Source: Opitutaceae bacterium (GTDB taxonomy: Bacteria; Verrucomicrobiota; Verrucomicrobiia; Opitutales; Opitutaceae). From it: 64,000 nucleotides of DNA. The position numbers and the translations under genes were made by a program. The notes beneath the pieces were generated by a model that was not told where the DNA came from, made no database searches, and saw only the letters and a list, made by a program, of their open reading frames with translations. Position 1 is the stretch's first letter. Every line of letters starts with the position of its first letter. Location of the stretch: positions 284,302 through 348,301 of the forward strand of contig JANQSC010000054.1 in assembly GCA_028284235.1 (NCBI GenBank), in the 5' to 3' direction. Positions 46,028-55,417 of the stretch are shown in pieces.

Positions 46028-46652
46028 TAGGGGGAGGCGGGCGCTCGATTCGTTGCGAGCGGGACGAAGAGAACGAAAAGGGAGGCGGGCGTGGCAGGCA
46101 GGTTGTTGATCGCGCGTGTGTGGGAGCGGGTTGTGGATTGTGTACTGGCTAGTCTCTTAAGCATCCTGATATCGAATACGCGTCGATGGGCGGAGAGAAT
46201 TGCAAGGAGGAATACTCGGAAACAGGACGGACGGATCGGGCATTCTGGAGGGCTGCTTTACTCGCAATTTCATCAATTTCCAAATATAAGTAAAAACGGA
46301 AAAAGTTATTCACACGTTATTTACAGAGCAACGTTTTCATTCCGTTCTAAACCACTGGTTGTAGGAATTCTCCAATCTGGTAGTTCTTTTTGGCATACAG
46401 CGAGGAAAGGGAACTAGTAGGAGCGGATGACACGGTTGCGGCGCGGTCGTTTTTGGATGACCCGAGCGGCGTTTGCGGCGGTTTTGGAGGTCTCGGGCCT
46501 TCGTTTTAGGACTCGTGCGTGGAATTGGGGGGGAGCGGGACCTTGATTTGGAGCTGAAATAGGTGGATTCGACGTGGTTTGGGCGAATATTTCCCCATTT
46601 TGTAACCTACTGATTGACTGTGCAATTTCATGCGACTAATGCTCGCGGATAA
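46028..46652. other. Long divergent intergenic region upstream of korA
   Basis: It holds no supportable gene. A central AT-rich part (46265-46345) probably contains promoter elements for both flanking genes. A CCCGAG/CTCGGG stem spans about 46460-46500. A weak promoter for korA is TTGACT (46614-46619), a 17-base spacer, and TAATGC (46637-46642), which would give a leader of under 10 bases. Confidence 0.45.
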
Positions 46653-48440
46653 ATGTCTACAGAGGCTTCTGCAACCCCACCTCGCTCCGAGGAGCGCATC
46701 CAAGACGCAGTCATTCGACTCGCCGGCAATTCCCAAGACGGCATTCAATCCATCGGAGGATTCCTCGCTCGATTGGCGGGGCGAAGCGCCCAGGAGGTCA
46801 TGACGTACATGACGATCCCCGCCACCATTTCGGGGGGGCCGTCGATTTTCCAGGTTCGGATGGGGACGGGCGAGGTGCTTTCCGCCGGCGACGAGGCGGA
46901 TTTCCTGGTGGCCTTTTACCAGCACAGCTACGACAACCACATCGCCCATTTGAGGGAGGGCGGCGTTTTGCTGTACGATTCCGACCATGTCGAGCCGGTC
47001 GAATCGGATACTCACTACTTGAAGGTCGGAGTGCCGATCGCGTCCCTCACGGTCGAGGCGCTGGGCGGTTCGACGCGCGAGAAGGGGAAGAACATTTTCA
47101 CTCTCGGGCTCCTCTCCCGGATTTTCCAATTGGACGTGGTCAAGCTGCGCGGCATTTTCGAAGAGCGTTTCGGAAGCAAGTCGGAGGACATCCTGCGCAA
47201 CGCCAACCTGGCGTTTGATGCGGGCTACTCTTACCCGATCGACAATGTATTGGACCGGTACTATTCGTTCCTGGCGCCGGAGGAGTCGGGCGAGCCGCAG
47301 GTGACGATGGACGGGAACACGGCCATCGTGCTCGGGCTTCTCACGGGCGGCGTCCGCTACGGCGCGGGCTATCCGATCACTCCGTGGTCGACGATTATGG
47401 AGATGCTCCGCTCCCAGCTTCCCAAGTACGGGGGAATTTTCGTGCAGGCGGAAGACGAGCTGGCGGCGGTGTCCATGGCCATTGGCTTTTCCTACGGCGG
47501 GCGCTTGGCGGTTACCGGCAGTTCGGGACCCGGGATTTCGTTGAAGCTTGAAGCTTTGGGCTGGGCGTCGATGGCGGAAATTCCGCTGGTGGTCATCAAT
47601 ATTCAACGCGGTGGGCCGAGCACGGGATTGCCGACGAATGTGGAGCAGAGCGATTTGCTTCAGGCGATTTACGGCAGTCATGGCGATTGCCCGCGGGTGG
47701 TCTTGGCGGCCCAGAATGTCGAGGACTGTTTTTACACCGCGCTGGAGGCGTGCAAAATCGCCCGCGAGTACAGCGTGCCCGTATTTGTTTTGTCGGACAT
47801 GTCGATGGCGTCTCGAATCGAAGCCTTTGACGAACCCGACTTGGACGCGTTGCAAATCGAGCCGAAACTGGACACGGAAGACCGTTCGGAGGATTTCAAA
47901 CCCTACCCGCTGGACAAGATCACGCGTCACGCCCCTCCCGGAACCTGGATCGAAGGCGGGAAATTTCCTCAGGTAACCGGTTTGGAGCACGACGAGACGG
48001 GCCACCCGTCCGCCAATCCGCAAATGCACGTCGCCATGATGGCCAAGCGCCGCGACAAGGTCAAAGCGCTGGCGGACTCCCTGCCGCCATCGGAAATCTA
48101 CGGGGCCCAGGAAGGCGACGTTCTGGTCGTCGGTTGGGGAAGCACTTGGGGGCCGATTCGCGAGACGGTCGTGCGCGAGCACAGCGCCGGCAAGTCGATC
48201 GGGCACTTGCACATCCGCTACGTGAATCCGCTTCCCAATGACGTCGACGCGATTTTCGAGCGGTACACGCATATCGTCGTCGTGGAGATGAACGACGAAG
48301 GGCTGTATGGCTACGGCCAACTGGCGACCTTGCTTCGGGCCAAGACCTGCAACCCCGGCATCAAGAGCCTGGCCAAGACGGACGGCCTCACCTTCAAGAT
48401 TCGCGAGATTCTTAAGGGAATCCAGGATTTGACCCAATAG
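46653..48440 (+). CDS. korA: 2-oxoacid:ferredoxin oxidoreductase, fused gamma-alpha subunit
   Basis: Part of a 2-oxoglutarate or related 2-oxoacid:ferredoxin oxidoreductase, using CoA, thiamine diphosphate and ferredoxin. Residues about 15-190 form the gamma domain (GNSQDGIQSIGGFLARLAG). From about 225 comes the alpha pyrimidine-binding domain (GVRYGAGYPITPWSTIME, then ITGSSGPGISLKLEALG-like VTGSSGPGISLK). The 595 residues fit fused KorA. It is followed by korB after 52 bases, so it forms an operon. A 2-oxoglutarate specificity is most common for this architecture but is not proven. Confidence 0.93.
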   Translation: MSTEASATPPRSEERIQDAVIRLAGNSQDGIQSIGGFLARLAGRSAQEVMTYMTIPATISGGPSIFQVRMGTGEVLSAGDEADFLVAFYQHSYDNHIAHLREGGVLLYDSDHVEPVESDTHYLKVGVPIASLTVEALGGSTREKGKNIFTLGLLSRIFQLDVVKLRGIFEERFGSKSEDILRNANLAFDAGYSYPIDNVLDRYYSFLAPEESGEPQVTMDGNTAIVLGLLTGGVRYGAGYPITPWSTIMEMLRSQLPKYGGIFVQAEDELAAVSMAIGFSYGGRLAVTGSSGPGISLKLEALGWASMAEIPLVVINIQRGGPSTGLPTNVEQSDLLQAIYGSHGDCPRVVLAAQNVEDCFYTALEACKIAREYSVPVFVLSDMSMASRIEAFDEPDLDALQIEPKLDTEDRSEDFKPYPLDKITRHAPPGTWIEGGKFPQVTGLEHDETGHPSANPQMHVAMMAKRRDKVKALADSLPPSEIYGAQEGDVLVVGWGSTWGPIRETVVREHSAGKSIGHLHIRYVNPLPNDVDAIFERYTHIVVVEMNDEGLYGYGQLATLLRAKTCNPGIKSLAKTDGLTFKIREILKGIQDLTQ

Positions 48441-48492
48441 CGCGCGTCCAATTTCGACGCTGATTCGTTAATTTACTATACCCAATCCTATC

Positions 48493-49398
48493 ATGAGCGC
48501 ATCCCCTGCACCTGCTAAAATCGAACGCGGAACGATTACGAAGAAAGGCATCGCCGCCGACCACCCCACTTGGTGTCCGGGCTGCGGCGATTTCGCGGTA
48601 TTGGCGGCCTTTTTCAAGACGCTGGAAAAATTGCAGTTCCCGCAGGAGAACATCGTGACCTTGGCGGGCATCGGCTGCTCGTCCCGTTTCCCGTACTTCG
48701 TGAACACGCACGGCGGCCATTTCATCCACGGCCGGGCCTTGCCGTTCGCGACGGGGGTAAGCCTCGGTCGCGACGACTTGCACGTGTTCGTGTTCGGGGG
48801 CGACGGCGACGGGTTCTCGATCGGTGGCAACCATCTCGACCACGCCGGCCGGAAGAACATCCGGCTCACGTACGTGATCATGGACAACTTCGTCTACGGT
48901 CTGACGAAAAAGCAGACGTCCCCCACGTCGCCGCAAGGATTCCGGTCGAAGACCGATCCCACCGGCGCCATCGACCGCCCGACCAATCCGATGCGAAAAC
49001 TCCTTTCCAGCGGGGCGACCTTCGTGGGTCGCACCCACGCCACGCAGATCAAGCATATGATGTCCATGTACGAGCGGGCCATCGCGCACGACGGCTTTTC
49101 CGTGGTTGAATGCTTGAGCGAGTGCGTCGAGTTCTACAAAGGCGCCTTCGACGCCGGTATCCCCAGAAAAGGGGGGACCTTCGACATCATCGACGAGGAG
49201 GAGCACGACGTCACCGACATGGCCGCCGCTCTGGCCCTGGCGGAGGAAGATTGGCCGGGCAAGTTCGGCGTCTACTACCAGAACGAAGTGCCCACGAAGA
49301 ACGCCCTCGAGCAAGACATCATCGGGAAGGCCCGGGAGAAAACCGGCGGCGCGAGCGACCTCGACCTGATCAAGGCGACCTTCGCGTCTATGAAATAG
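48493..49398 (+). CDS. korB: 2-oxoacid:ferredoxin oxidoreductase, beta subunit
   Basis: The thiamine-diphosphate-binding subunit of the KorAB complex. The Cys motif PTWCPGCGDF is at about 25-34, GIGCSSRFPYF follows, and the cofactor motif is GGDGDGFSIGGNH with metal-binding residues. FVYGLTKKQTSPTS is typical of KorB. The 301-residue length is normal. No separate delta ferredoxin subunit was found. The pair gives a low-potential-electron route alongside malate dehydrogenase. A strong terminator lies 48 bases downstream. Confidence 0.95.
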   Translation: MSASPAPAKIERGTITKKGIAADHPTWCPGCGDFAVLAAFFKTLEKLQFPQENIVTLAGIGCSSRFPYFVNTHGGHFIHGRALPFATGVSLGRDDLHVFVFGGDGDGFSIGGNHLDHAGRKNIRLTYVIMDNFVYGLTKKQTSPTSPQGFRSKTDPTGAIDRPTNPMRKLLSSGATFVGRTHATQIKHMMSMYERAIAHDGFSVVECLSECVEFYKGAFDAGIPRKGGTFDIIDEEEHDVTDMAAALALAEEDWPGKFGVYYQNEVPTKNALEQDIIGKAREKTGGASDLDLIKATFASMK

Positions 49399-49719
49399 GC
49401 CGCGGCTCCATCGGCGGGCCAATCCGCGCGGGAACCTCTCAAAAGTGAAAGCCCGGCAACGAGACCGGGCTTTCGTAGTTAACCAACCAACTAAAAATTC
49501 AAGTGGATGGAGCGTGGTGGATAGGATGGATCGTCTCTCGACGCGACGCCGAACGGCGCCGTTCTGGGTAATCGTTTAATCGACGGCGACGGCGAGTTGC
49601 TTTACCCGAAATTCCCCACAAAACGGCTCCCTTAGAGGGCGGGACGGATCATTCGCTGAGCGCAATTACTCAATGGATACGCCGTTGCCGGCCGGCCCGC
49701 TTCGCTTGCAGGCGGCCGA
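49399..49719. other. Intergenic region between korB and elbB
   Basis: Beyond the korB terminator (separate entry) there is no gene. The rest contains only a purine-rich stretch (49500-49535) and short GC-rich stems; nothing else is recognised. Confidence 0.5.
49447..49476 (+). terminator. Intrinsic terminator after korAB
   Basis: Perfect 10-bp arms GAAAGCCCGG (49447-49456) and CCGGGCTTTC (49465-49474) with an eight-base loop. The T-rich tail is short, so strength depends on the stem. Confidence 0.75.
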
Positions 49720-50379
49720 TCAGTCCGCGAGCGCGAGCAGTGCGTCCACCATTTTGCCTAGGCCCGCGTGGGCTTCGCTGATCCGTTCCGCTAGCATGTA
49801 GGCGGGCGTGGTGACGATCTTCCGCTCCGCGTCGACCACGATGTCGTCGACTGGGCAGCTGACGTGTTCCCCGCCCCATTTCGACAAGGCGGTCGCGGTT
49901 CCCTCGTCGGTCCCGATGGTATAGCGCAATCCCTCCGGACCAAACAGCTTGGCCGCGACGGCGGGAGCGATGCAGGCGAACGCGATCGGCTTGCCGAGAG
50001 CGTGGGCCTTAGTGAGAAAATCAGCTAACGTTGGATCCACTTCGAACGACTCCGAGTCGAAGGCGAATCCGCACAGGTTTTTGGCGGCTCCGAATCCGCC
50101 CGGAAGAGCGATGGCGTCGAAATCCGCGGGATCGAGCTGGGCCAGGTCGGCGATCGCCCCGCGGGCGATGCGGGCGGATTCCTGCAAAACGTTACGCGAC
50201 TCGGATTCGCTGGTCGAACCGTCGAGGTGGTTGACGACGTGCGCCTGGGGTATGTTTGGAGCCGCGCAGTGAATGTCGGCGCCCGCCTGGTCGAGAGCCA
50301 GCAAGGTCAGAACGGATTCGTGAATTTCGGCGCCGTCGAAAACGCCGCAACCGGATAGGATAACCGCCACTTTTTTCAT
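49720..50379 (-). CDS. elbB: ElbB-like DJ-1/PfpI glyoxalase
   Basis: A cytoplasmic member of the DJ-1/PfpI superfamily closest to E. coli ElbB (enhancing lycopene biosynthesis). The early MKKVAVILSGCGVFDGAEIHE, a mid Cys in AFACIAPAVAAK (nucleophile elbow) and the DGSTSESESRNVLQE insert match that family. The 219 residues equal E. coli ElbB's 217. ElbB has weak glyoxalase activity in vitro; the physiological role is unsettled. The ATG at 50379 is chosen; a longer upstream frame shadows the next gene. Confidence 0.9.
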   Translation of the reverse strand: MKKVAVILSGCGVFDGAEIHESVLTLLALDQAGADIHCAAPNIPQAHVVNHLDGSTSESESRNVLQESARIARGAIADLAQLDPADFDAIALPGGFGAAKNLCGFAFDSESFEVDPTLADFLTKAHALGKPIAFACIAPAVAAKLFGPEGLRYTIGTDEGTATALSKWGGEHVSCPVDDIVVDAERKIVTTPAYMLAERISEAHAGLGKMVDALLALAD

Positions 50380-50555
50380 ATGGCGACGATGCCTAGCGGG
50401 AACGGGCCCGAGAGTCAAATGGAGTGTGACGCGAGCCGCTTTGGCGAAGGTTTGAAGCGCGTGTCGGCCAGGCGCGGAGCCGGGATTGCTTGCCTCCGGC
50501 GCAGGGAAATCGCACAATCGAGCGTTGTTTTGGTAGGCCTGGTATCCACGAGTAT

Positions 50556-51524
50556 ATGAGTTGTCCCGCACAGAGATGGAGTTCGCGTTTCTTCCGCGCA
50601 TTCGTGCTCGCCGGGTCGTTCGGGTTTGGCTCGCTTTGGGCTCAGCAAGAATCGACCCCTGCCGGTGAAGACATGCCGGAGGAAGGCGCTGCAAGCTCGG
50701 AAGTCGAGGAGGAACTGCAAGTGGAGCTGCCCCCGGCCCAGCCGCAGAGGCAGCGGCGCGGGCGACAGCGGACTCGCCTCGAAGACCTGCCGCCTGACGA
50801 GCGTATTCTGCGACAGATCCAGATGGGCGACGCCGATCTGTTTCTGAAGAACGGCGTGGCCATACGCAAGTCGTGGTCCTTTCGATCGGGCGTTACCGAG
50901 CTGTATCCGCCGTACTATGACGGATGGCGAAACGGGAAAACAGTCAAAGGCCTGTACGAAAACTATCTCGACCAAGGCGAGCCGGGGTATACGCTTTCGA
51001 GCGTCGTCTACAACGAGCGGTACTTCAAGCAGACCGGCGGCGAGTTCGTGAACTACTACTCGCTTGTCTGGGTGCCGGAAGCCTACGCTTTCTCGCTGTA
51101 TACTCCTAGTAGCTTCAACAAGTTCAAGGAAACCGTGCGCGGGCGAATCCACGAGGCGCGACTGCAGTACGCCGAACGCGATCGGTTCGAGACCTTCCAG
51201 GACTACATGGCCTTCAAGTTCGGCCGAGACGAAGAGATGGAGAACTTCGTCGACGGCTACTGGATCGAGGCGATGGACAGCGACGAGCACTTGACCTTTT
51301 TCTTCACTTCGGAGTTCACCGAAATCCGGGGACGCAAAAAGAAGGTGGCCTTCGTCCGCCCGCTGATCGCGACGGCGACCTACATGGTGATCCGCAACAA
51401 GCTCCTGCGCCTGGATGTGGTGAAGGAGTTCGACGGCCAGGACGACATCCCGGCTTTGCTCGATTTCACCGATACCTTGAGGCGCGACATGAAGCGAGCC
51501 AATCGTCCCGGCGAAACACGGTGA
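50556..51524 (+). CDS. Exported protein of unknown function (322 aa)
   Basis: No family recognised. A signal peptide covers about 1-30 (FFRAFVLAGSFGFGSLWA). Residues 31-75 are acidic then Pro/Arg-rich and likely disordered (PPAQPQRQRRGRQR). The folded part from about 90 is rich in aromatic residues (TELYPPYYDGWRNG, FVNYYSLVWVPEAYAF). It is probably periplasmic. The start ATG at 50556 follows a 22-codon in-frame extension without signal features. It is divergent from elbB. Confidence 0.7.
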   Translation: MSCPAQRWSSRFFRAFVLAGSFGFGSLWAQQESTPAGEDMPEEGAASSEVEEELQVELPPAQPQRQRRGRQRTRLEDLPPDERILRQIQMGDADLFLKNGVAIRKSWSFRSGVTELYPPYYDGWRNGKTVKGLYENYLDQGEPGYTLSSVVYNERYFKQTGGEFVNYYSLVWVPEAYAFSLYTPSSFNKFKETVRGRIHEARLQYAERDRFETFQDYMAFKFGRDEEMENFVDGYWIEAMDSDEHLTFFFTSEFTEIRGRKKKVAFVRPLIATATYMVIRNKLLRLDVVKEFDGQDDIPALLDFTDTLRRDMKRANRPGETR

Positions 51525-51609
51525 AGGCGTACCCGCATTCTACGAATGCGAAGAAGTTTTTAACAGGATACGCTCTATCGAGCCAACTTGATCATGATTA
51601 ATGAGGGTA

Positions 51610-51705
51610 AGATCTTGTTCGCGAAGCGATCTTGTCTTCGACCCGGCAGGGGAGAAATTTGATCTCGGAGAGATCACTGTTTCAAAATAATCGTTTGGGA
51701 AACAT
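51610..51705. repeat. Family B hairpin element, partial copy 2
   Basis: It shares with 38329-38482 the words GATCTTGT near 51611, TTTGATCTC-G-AGAGATCACTGTTT (51657-51682) and the central ACTGTT stem, here ACTGTTTC..GGAAACAT. It seems to keep the left half and only part of the right. It lies between two rightward genes. Confidence 0.6.
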
Positions 51706-51766
51706 TGCTCCGTTGCATCCGCTTAGTCGTTGATTTTCTCGGCGGCGGCGGATGGAGTGGGGGTCG

Positions 51767-52069
51767 ATGAGCCTGAATCGCTACGAGCAATTGCTTTTCA
51801 ACTACCTGGAAAGCCACGACGAGGAGAAGCGCTACTGGGTGTCGCGCGTTCTCGAGATCGCCCGTCGCGGCGGACGGCGGGAATCGCAGGTCCTCGATCT
51901 CAATCGAGCTTTGTGGGAGTACTTCGAAGAACGCTCGCGCTTCGAGTCCCCGTTCCGCGAAATCGTCATCCACGAAGGCAGTCGCTCGATCAGCATGCTC
52001 AACCTCTCCGAATACCTGCTCCGCATGTGGGCCCCGCCGCCGAAAAAGAAGGCGAAGAAAGAGGAGTGA
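51767..52069 (+). CDS. Small charged protein of unknown function (100 aa)
   Basis: No family recognised. The sequence is largely helical and charged (SLNRYEQLLFNYLESHDEEK, then RESQVLDLNRALWEYFEE), with a basic PPPKKKAKK tail. It has no signal peptide. The ATG at 51767 is chosen over one five codons upstream because GGAGTGGGGG precedes it. The preceding 240 bases contain a palindromic repeat rather than a gene. It converges on trhO. Confidence 0.65.
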   Translation: MSLNRYEQLLFNYLESHDEEKRYWVSRVLEIARRGGRRESQVLDLNRALWEYFEERSRFESPFREIVIHEGSRSISMLNLSEYLLRMWAPPPKKKAKKEE

Positions 52070-52170
52070 TCCGTCTTCGCCCGATTGGGCTACGCCGCGA
52101 CAAGGGAGTGAGGAGTAAGATGATCTGTTCTTATTGTATAATTTGTATCGAAAAAACTGATAGGCTCTTC

Positions 52171-52233
52171 GGACGGCCTGGCAGTCCGTCCCTACCGGGG
52201 GCGCCAAGGTAGGGCCCGACCGCCGGGCGGGCC
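52171..52233. repeat. Palindromic element between convergent genes, family A-like copy 3
   Basis: Arms GGACGGCCTGGCAG...CCCTACC (52171-52196) and its partner (52208-52233) match at about 20 of 26 positions, with smaller hairpins inside each arm. The layout resembles family A, but the words differ (CCCTACC in place of TTCCACC). It lies between the small gene at 51767 and trhO. Confidence 0.6.
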
Positions 52234-52280
52234 GCGGTAGCCTTTGTCTGCATTCGCCGCTCTCTCGCTCCCTCCGTCCC

Positions 52281-53276
52281 TCAATCCCGCTGTCCCTCCT
52301 TCTCGTTCGCTTTGCGTTTGGCGTCGAGCTTCTCTTGACGCCAGACGGCGCGCTCGGCGGCGGTCATGCCGATGTGCGGGCGTTCGAGGGTTTTGCTGAT
52401 CTCGACTTGGCGTTGCCGCTGTTTCACTCGATCGCGTTGCGATTCAGTGAGTGTATCATGACAATAAGGACAGCTGACTCCTTCTATGTAGTGAGGGGAT
52501 CGCTTGTCTTCGTCCGTAATCGCGTGGCGACAGGCGTGGCACATCTCGTAGTCGCCCGGCTCGAGATTGTGGTTGACGGTGACTCGATTGTCGAAAACGA
52601 AGCAGTCTCCTTCCCATAGGCTATCGGCGGGATCGACTTTTTCCAGGTAGTTGAGGATGCCTCCATTGAGGTGGTAGACTTTCGTGAACCCTTTTTTTAA
52701 AAGCAGCGAGGTAGACTTCTCGCAGCGAATTCCGCCGGTGCAGAACATGGCGATGGGCTGGTCCTTCTTGTCGGCGAGTTCGCCGTCGACGTACTCGGGG
52801 AAGTCGCGAAAGCTCTTTGTATTCGGATTCTGGGCGCCTTTGAACGACCCAATCTCGACTTCGTAGTCGTTGCGGGTGTCGACGAGGGTGACTTCGGGAT
52901 TGGATATGAGGGCGTTCCAGTCCTGCGGGTCGACGTATTCGCCGACTTGGTCGCTGGGGTTGACATCGGGTCGGCCGAGGCGGACGATTTCCTTTTTCAG
53001 CCGTACTTTCATACGGTAGAAGGGTAGTTCGTCAGCGGTGGCGTATTTGACGACGAGCGTTCCGATTCGCGGGTCGGACTGGATGTACTCGAGAACGGCG
53101 TCGATTCCGTCTCGAGGGCCGGCGATGGTCGAGTTGATGCCTTCTTCCGCCAGAAGGATAGTGCCTTTGACGTGGTTTTTTTCACAAACCGCGAGCAGGG
53201 GGGCGCGTCGCTCTGCGTAGTCGGGGAGGGGCGCGAATTTGTAGAAAGCGGCGACTGTGAATGGGTCCGTGCTCAT
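52281..53276 (-). CDS. trhO: tRNA uridine(34) hydroxylase TrhO (rhodanese-type)
   Basis: Makes 5-hydroxyuridine at the wobble position of tRNA using oxygen. An N-terminal acylphosphatase-like domain (GTILLAEEGINSTIAGPRDG) is followed by a rhodanese domain with catalytic Cys in MFCTGGIRCEKS, then LNGGILNYLEKV. A Cys-rich C-terminal part (CHACRHAITDED, then SCPYCHDTL) may bind zinc. The 331 residues fit YceA/TrhO. The start ATG is at 53276, divergent from yhbY. Confidence 0.93.
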   Translation of the reverse strand: MSTDPFTVAAFYKFAPLPDYAERRAPLLAVCEKNHVKGTILLAEEGINSTIAGPRDGIDAVLEYIQSDPRIGTLVVKYATADELPFYRMKVRLKKEIVRLGRPDVNPSDQVGEYVDPQDWNALISNPEVTLVDTRNDYEVEIGSFKGAQNPNTKSFRDFPEYVDGELADKKDQPIAMFCTGGIRCEKSTSLLLKKGFTKVYHLNGGILNYLEKVDPADSLWEGDCFVFDNRVTVNHNLEPGDYEMCHACRHAITDEDKRSPHYIEGVSCPYCHDTLTESQRDRVKQRQRQVEISKTLERPHIGMTAAERAVWRQEKLDAKRKANEKEGQRD

Positions 53277-53395
53277 GGATTGTGGAGAGTTCGTGGCGCG
53301 TTTGGGCGATAAGTAAACGAAAAAGGGCGCCCTGCCGCCGCGCTGATCGCGATCGAGGATTGACCGGAGTTGCCGAATGTTGGATGTAACGGCTC

Positions 53396-53668
53396 ATGAC
53401 AACGCTTTCGAGCAAGGAAAAGGCGGCATTGCGAAACGAGGCCCAGAAACTGAAACCCGCGATTCACGTGGGCAAGCGCGGGCTCACCCCGGCTCTTCTC
53501 CTGGAACTGGAGAAGGCGCTGTCGTCGGACCGCCTGGTGAAGGTCGCCTATAAGGGGACGCGCGAGGAGATTGGCGTTTTGGTCGAGGAGACGTCGAATA
53601 AAACCGCGGCGATTTGCGTGGGCGGCGTGGGCAAGCGCCGGTCGTTCTATCGGATCGAGGAAGCCTAG
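53396..53668 (+). CDS. yhbY: Ribosome-assembly RNA-binding protein YhbY (CRM domain)
   Basis: A 90-residue single CRM-domain protein linked to 50S assembly in E. coli. It has LRNEAQKLKPAIHVGKRGLT with the GKRG RNA-binding loop, then VKVAYKGTREEIG. No other domain. The ATG at 53396 is the first in frame. It converges on the SpoIIE-type phosphatase gene with a 33-base gap. Confidence 0.92.
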   Translation: MTTLSSKEKAALRNEAQKLKPAIHVGKRGLTPALLLELEKALSSDRLVKVAYKGTREEIGVLVEETSNKTAAICVGGVGKRRSFYRIEEA

Positions 53669-53701
53669 TTTGCATCGCGCAGCGCCGGAGCGCGGCGGGC
53701 G

Positions 53702-55414
53702 CTACCGCGCTTCGAGGGCCAGGAGAGTCTTGTCGTCCTGAGCGGCGCTTCCTTGGGAAAACACGGCGACGACGGAAAGCGCGTTTTCGGGGACGGCTTC
53801 GATGCCTTCCTGCCAGATCTCGGGCAGGCGTCGAGAAAACCCGTCGATCCCGAGCATTTCGCCGCTCGGGTTCTCCGCTTCGTAGATCCCGTCGGTGATA
53901 AAAAGGACGCGATCCCCCGTATCCAGTTTCAGAAGACACTCTTCGTAGATGTCGTCGGGGTGGATCCCTAACGGTAGGCCCTCAGCGGTTACTTCCTCCG
54001 GTTCGCGTTTTCCGTTGCGGGTGAGGAACGCGGGGCAGTGGCCGGCGCTAGCGAGCTTGAGCTGTCGGTCTTCGTACGAGAAGTACGCGGCCTGGGCGGT
54101 GATGAACATGTTCAAGTGCCCGAGTTCGTCGTGTATCTGGGTGTTGATTTGGGAGAGGAGCCAACCGGGGGTTTCCGCCAAGTTCAGGCGGGAACGAATC
54201 GCCGTGCGAAAAATAGTCGCGAGCAGAGCGGCGGGGACTCCTTTGCCCATGACGTCCGCGATGACCAGAAGCTGGCCGTGCCCTTTGATATCAATGGCGT
54301 CAATATAGTCGCCGCCAATGGCCATGGCGGACACGCATTTGCCGGTGACGCGACAGTATTCGTTGTCTGGAAACGACGAGGGGAGAAGGGAACGCTGGAT
54401 TTCCGACGCGATCTCAAGTTGAGTCCGGGAGCGTTCGCGCTCTTTTTTCTGATCAACTGTGGTGGCGTTGACAATGGATATCGCCAGGAAATGCGAAAAC
54501 ACGCGGGCCATCTGCGAGAGGTTGGTCTCGATCTGGCTGGCGTTTTCGCTCGGCACTTGTATTGCGATAACCCCTACGCATTCGTTGTGGTAGTTGATGG
54601 GGGTTAGGAGGGCGCTGTTGACGCTCGAGTACAGCGGGTCGGATTTGGGCAAAACGCCGCAGTCCGATATGATTCGTTCGTTTTGGCCGTGGAATACCTG
54701 GGTGATCGAGGTCTCGGAGTTTCCGTCGATTGACAAGGCGTCGTCCCCGGGAGCGAGCGGGTTGACGAGGTGTTGGCCTTGTTTTACCCATACGTCTCCG
54801 AGGGGTAGGACGAATGTCGACTTGAGACGAGCCAGACCCGAAGTGACCGCGCCTGCGAGGTCGGGCGCTTCGCTCAAGTCGCGGGCGAATCCTTGCAGCG
54901 CGGCGGATTCCGCGTAGCTTTGGTTGAGTTCGCCGGTGACGTTTTCAAGCGCTTCATAGGTCTCCTGGAATTTGTCGAGCAAGTTTCGAGGTGGATGTAT
55001 TCGTTTTTTCGCGACGAGTTTGTGGCCGTATTCGGTCGATCTGTGGACGACTGAATCGAAGCTGGACTCGATCAAAAAGCAGCCTCTGCCCGATTCGGCG
55101 AGAGGATCTTCCGGGAGGGCGACTGGTTTCTCCCCGTAAGGTTCGCAGGTTCCCGGATCCTCGACTTCGATCGAGAGAAGGTCGCCTTCCCAGGACCAGG
55201 AGATTTTGACGGTTTTCGCCGGGTCCTCTCTGCATCCATGTTCAACCGCGTTGTTGAGCGCTTCGCAGAACCCGAGCTCGATCGATTGCCAGGCTACGGG
55301 ATCGATCAGCCGGTTCTCGCAGAATGTCTTCAGGAGAGCGGCCGCCTTGGGCACTTCGTCGAGGTCGCCGGCAATCTCGCAATAGGAAACGGTCTTGTGC
55401 GTCAACTTGGCCAT
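53702..55414 (-). CDS. RsbW-like ATPase, GAF and SpoIIE phosphatase fusion
   Basis: A partner-switching regulator with kinase-like and phosphatase modules in one chain. Residues about 10-135 form an anti-sigma-type HATPase (GFCEALNNAVEHG, then VEDPGTCEPYG). A coiled coil spans about 145-170. A GAF domain lies at about 175-310. The SpoIIE/PP2C domain covers about 355-560, with GGDYIDAIDIKG, IADVMGKGVPAALL and FITDGIYEAENP carrying metal ligands. It starts 3 bases after the preceding gene, so it closes a four-gene operon of sugar-transfer genes. The STAS protein at 58091 is the likely substrate. Confidence 0.9.
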   Translation of the reverse strand: MAKLTHKTVSYCEIAGDLDEVPKAAALLKTFCENRLIDPVAWQSIELGFCEALNNAVEHGCREDPAKTVKISWSWEGDLLSIEVEDPGTCEPYGEKPVALPEDPLAESGRGCFLIESSFDSVVHRSTEYGHKLVAKKRIHPPRNLLDKFQETYEALENVTGELNQSYAESAALQGFARDLSEAPDLAGAVTSGLARLKSTFVLPLGDVWVKQGQHLVNPLAPGDDALSIDGNSETSITQVFHGQNERIISDCGVLPKSDPLYSSVNSALLTPINYHNECVGVIAIQVPSENASQIETNLSQMARVFSHFLAISIVNATTVDQKKERERSRTQLEIASEIQRSLLPSSFPDNEYCRVTGKCVSAMAIGGDYIDAIDIKGHGQLLVIADVMGKGVPAALLATIFRTAIRSRLNLAETPGWLLSQINTQIHDELGHLNMFITAQAAYFSYEDRQLKLASAGHCPAFLTRNGKREPEEVTAEGLPLGIHPDDIYEECLLKLDTGDRVLFITDGIYEAENPSGEMLGIDGFSRRLPEIWQEGIEAVPENALSVVAVFSQGSAAQDDKTLLALEAR

Positions 55415-55417
55415 GGG

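Noticed and set aside
46091..46417. Possible small gene in the region before korA
   Set aside because: Amino-acid composition and codon use look random and it spans an AT-rich promoter region.
46506..48437. A 643-codon open frame antisense to korA
   Set aside because: It mirrors the strongly motif-supported korA gene; its composition (many Arg, His, Val, Gly) is that of an opposite-strand shadow in GC-rich DNA.
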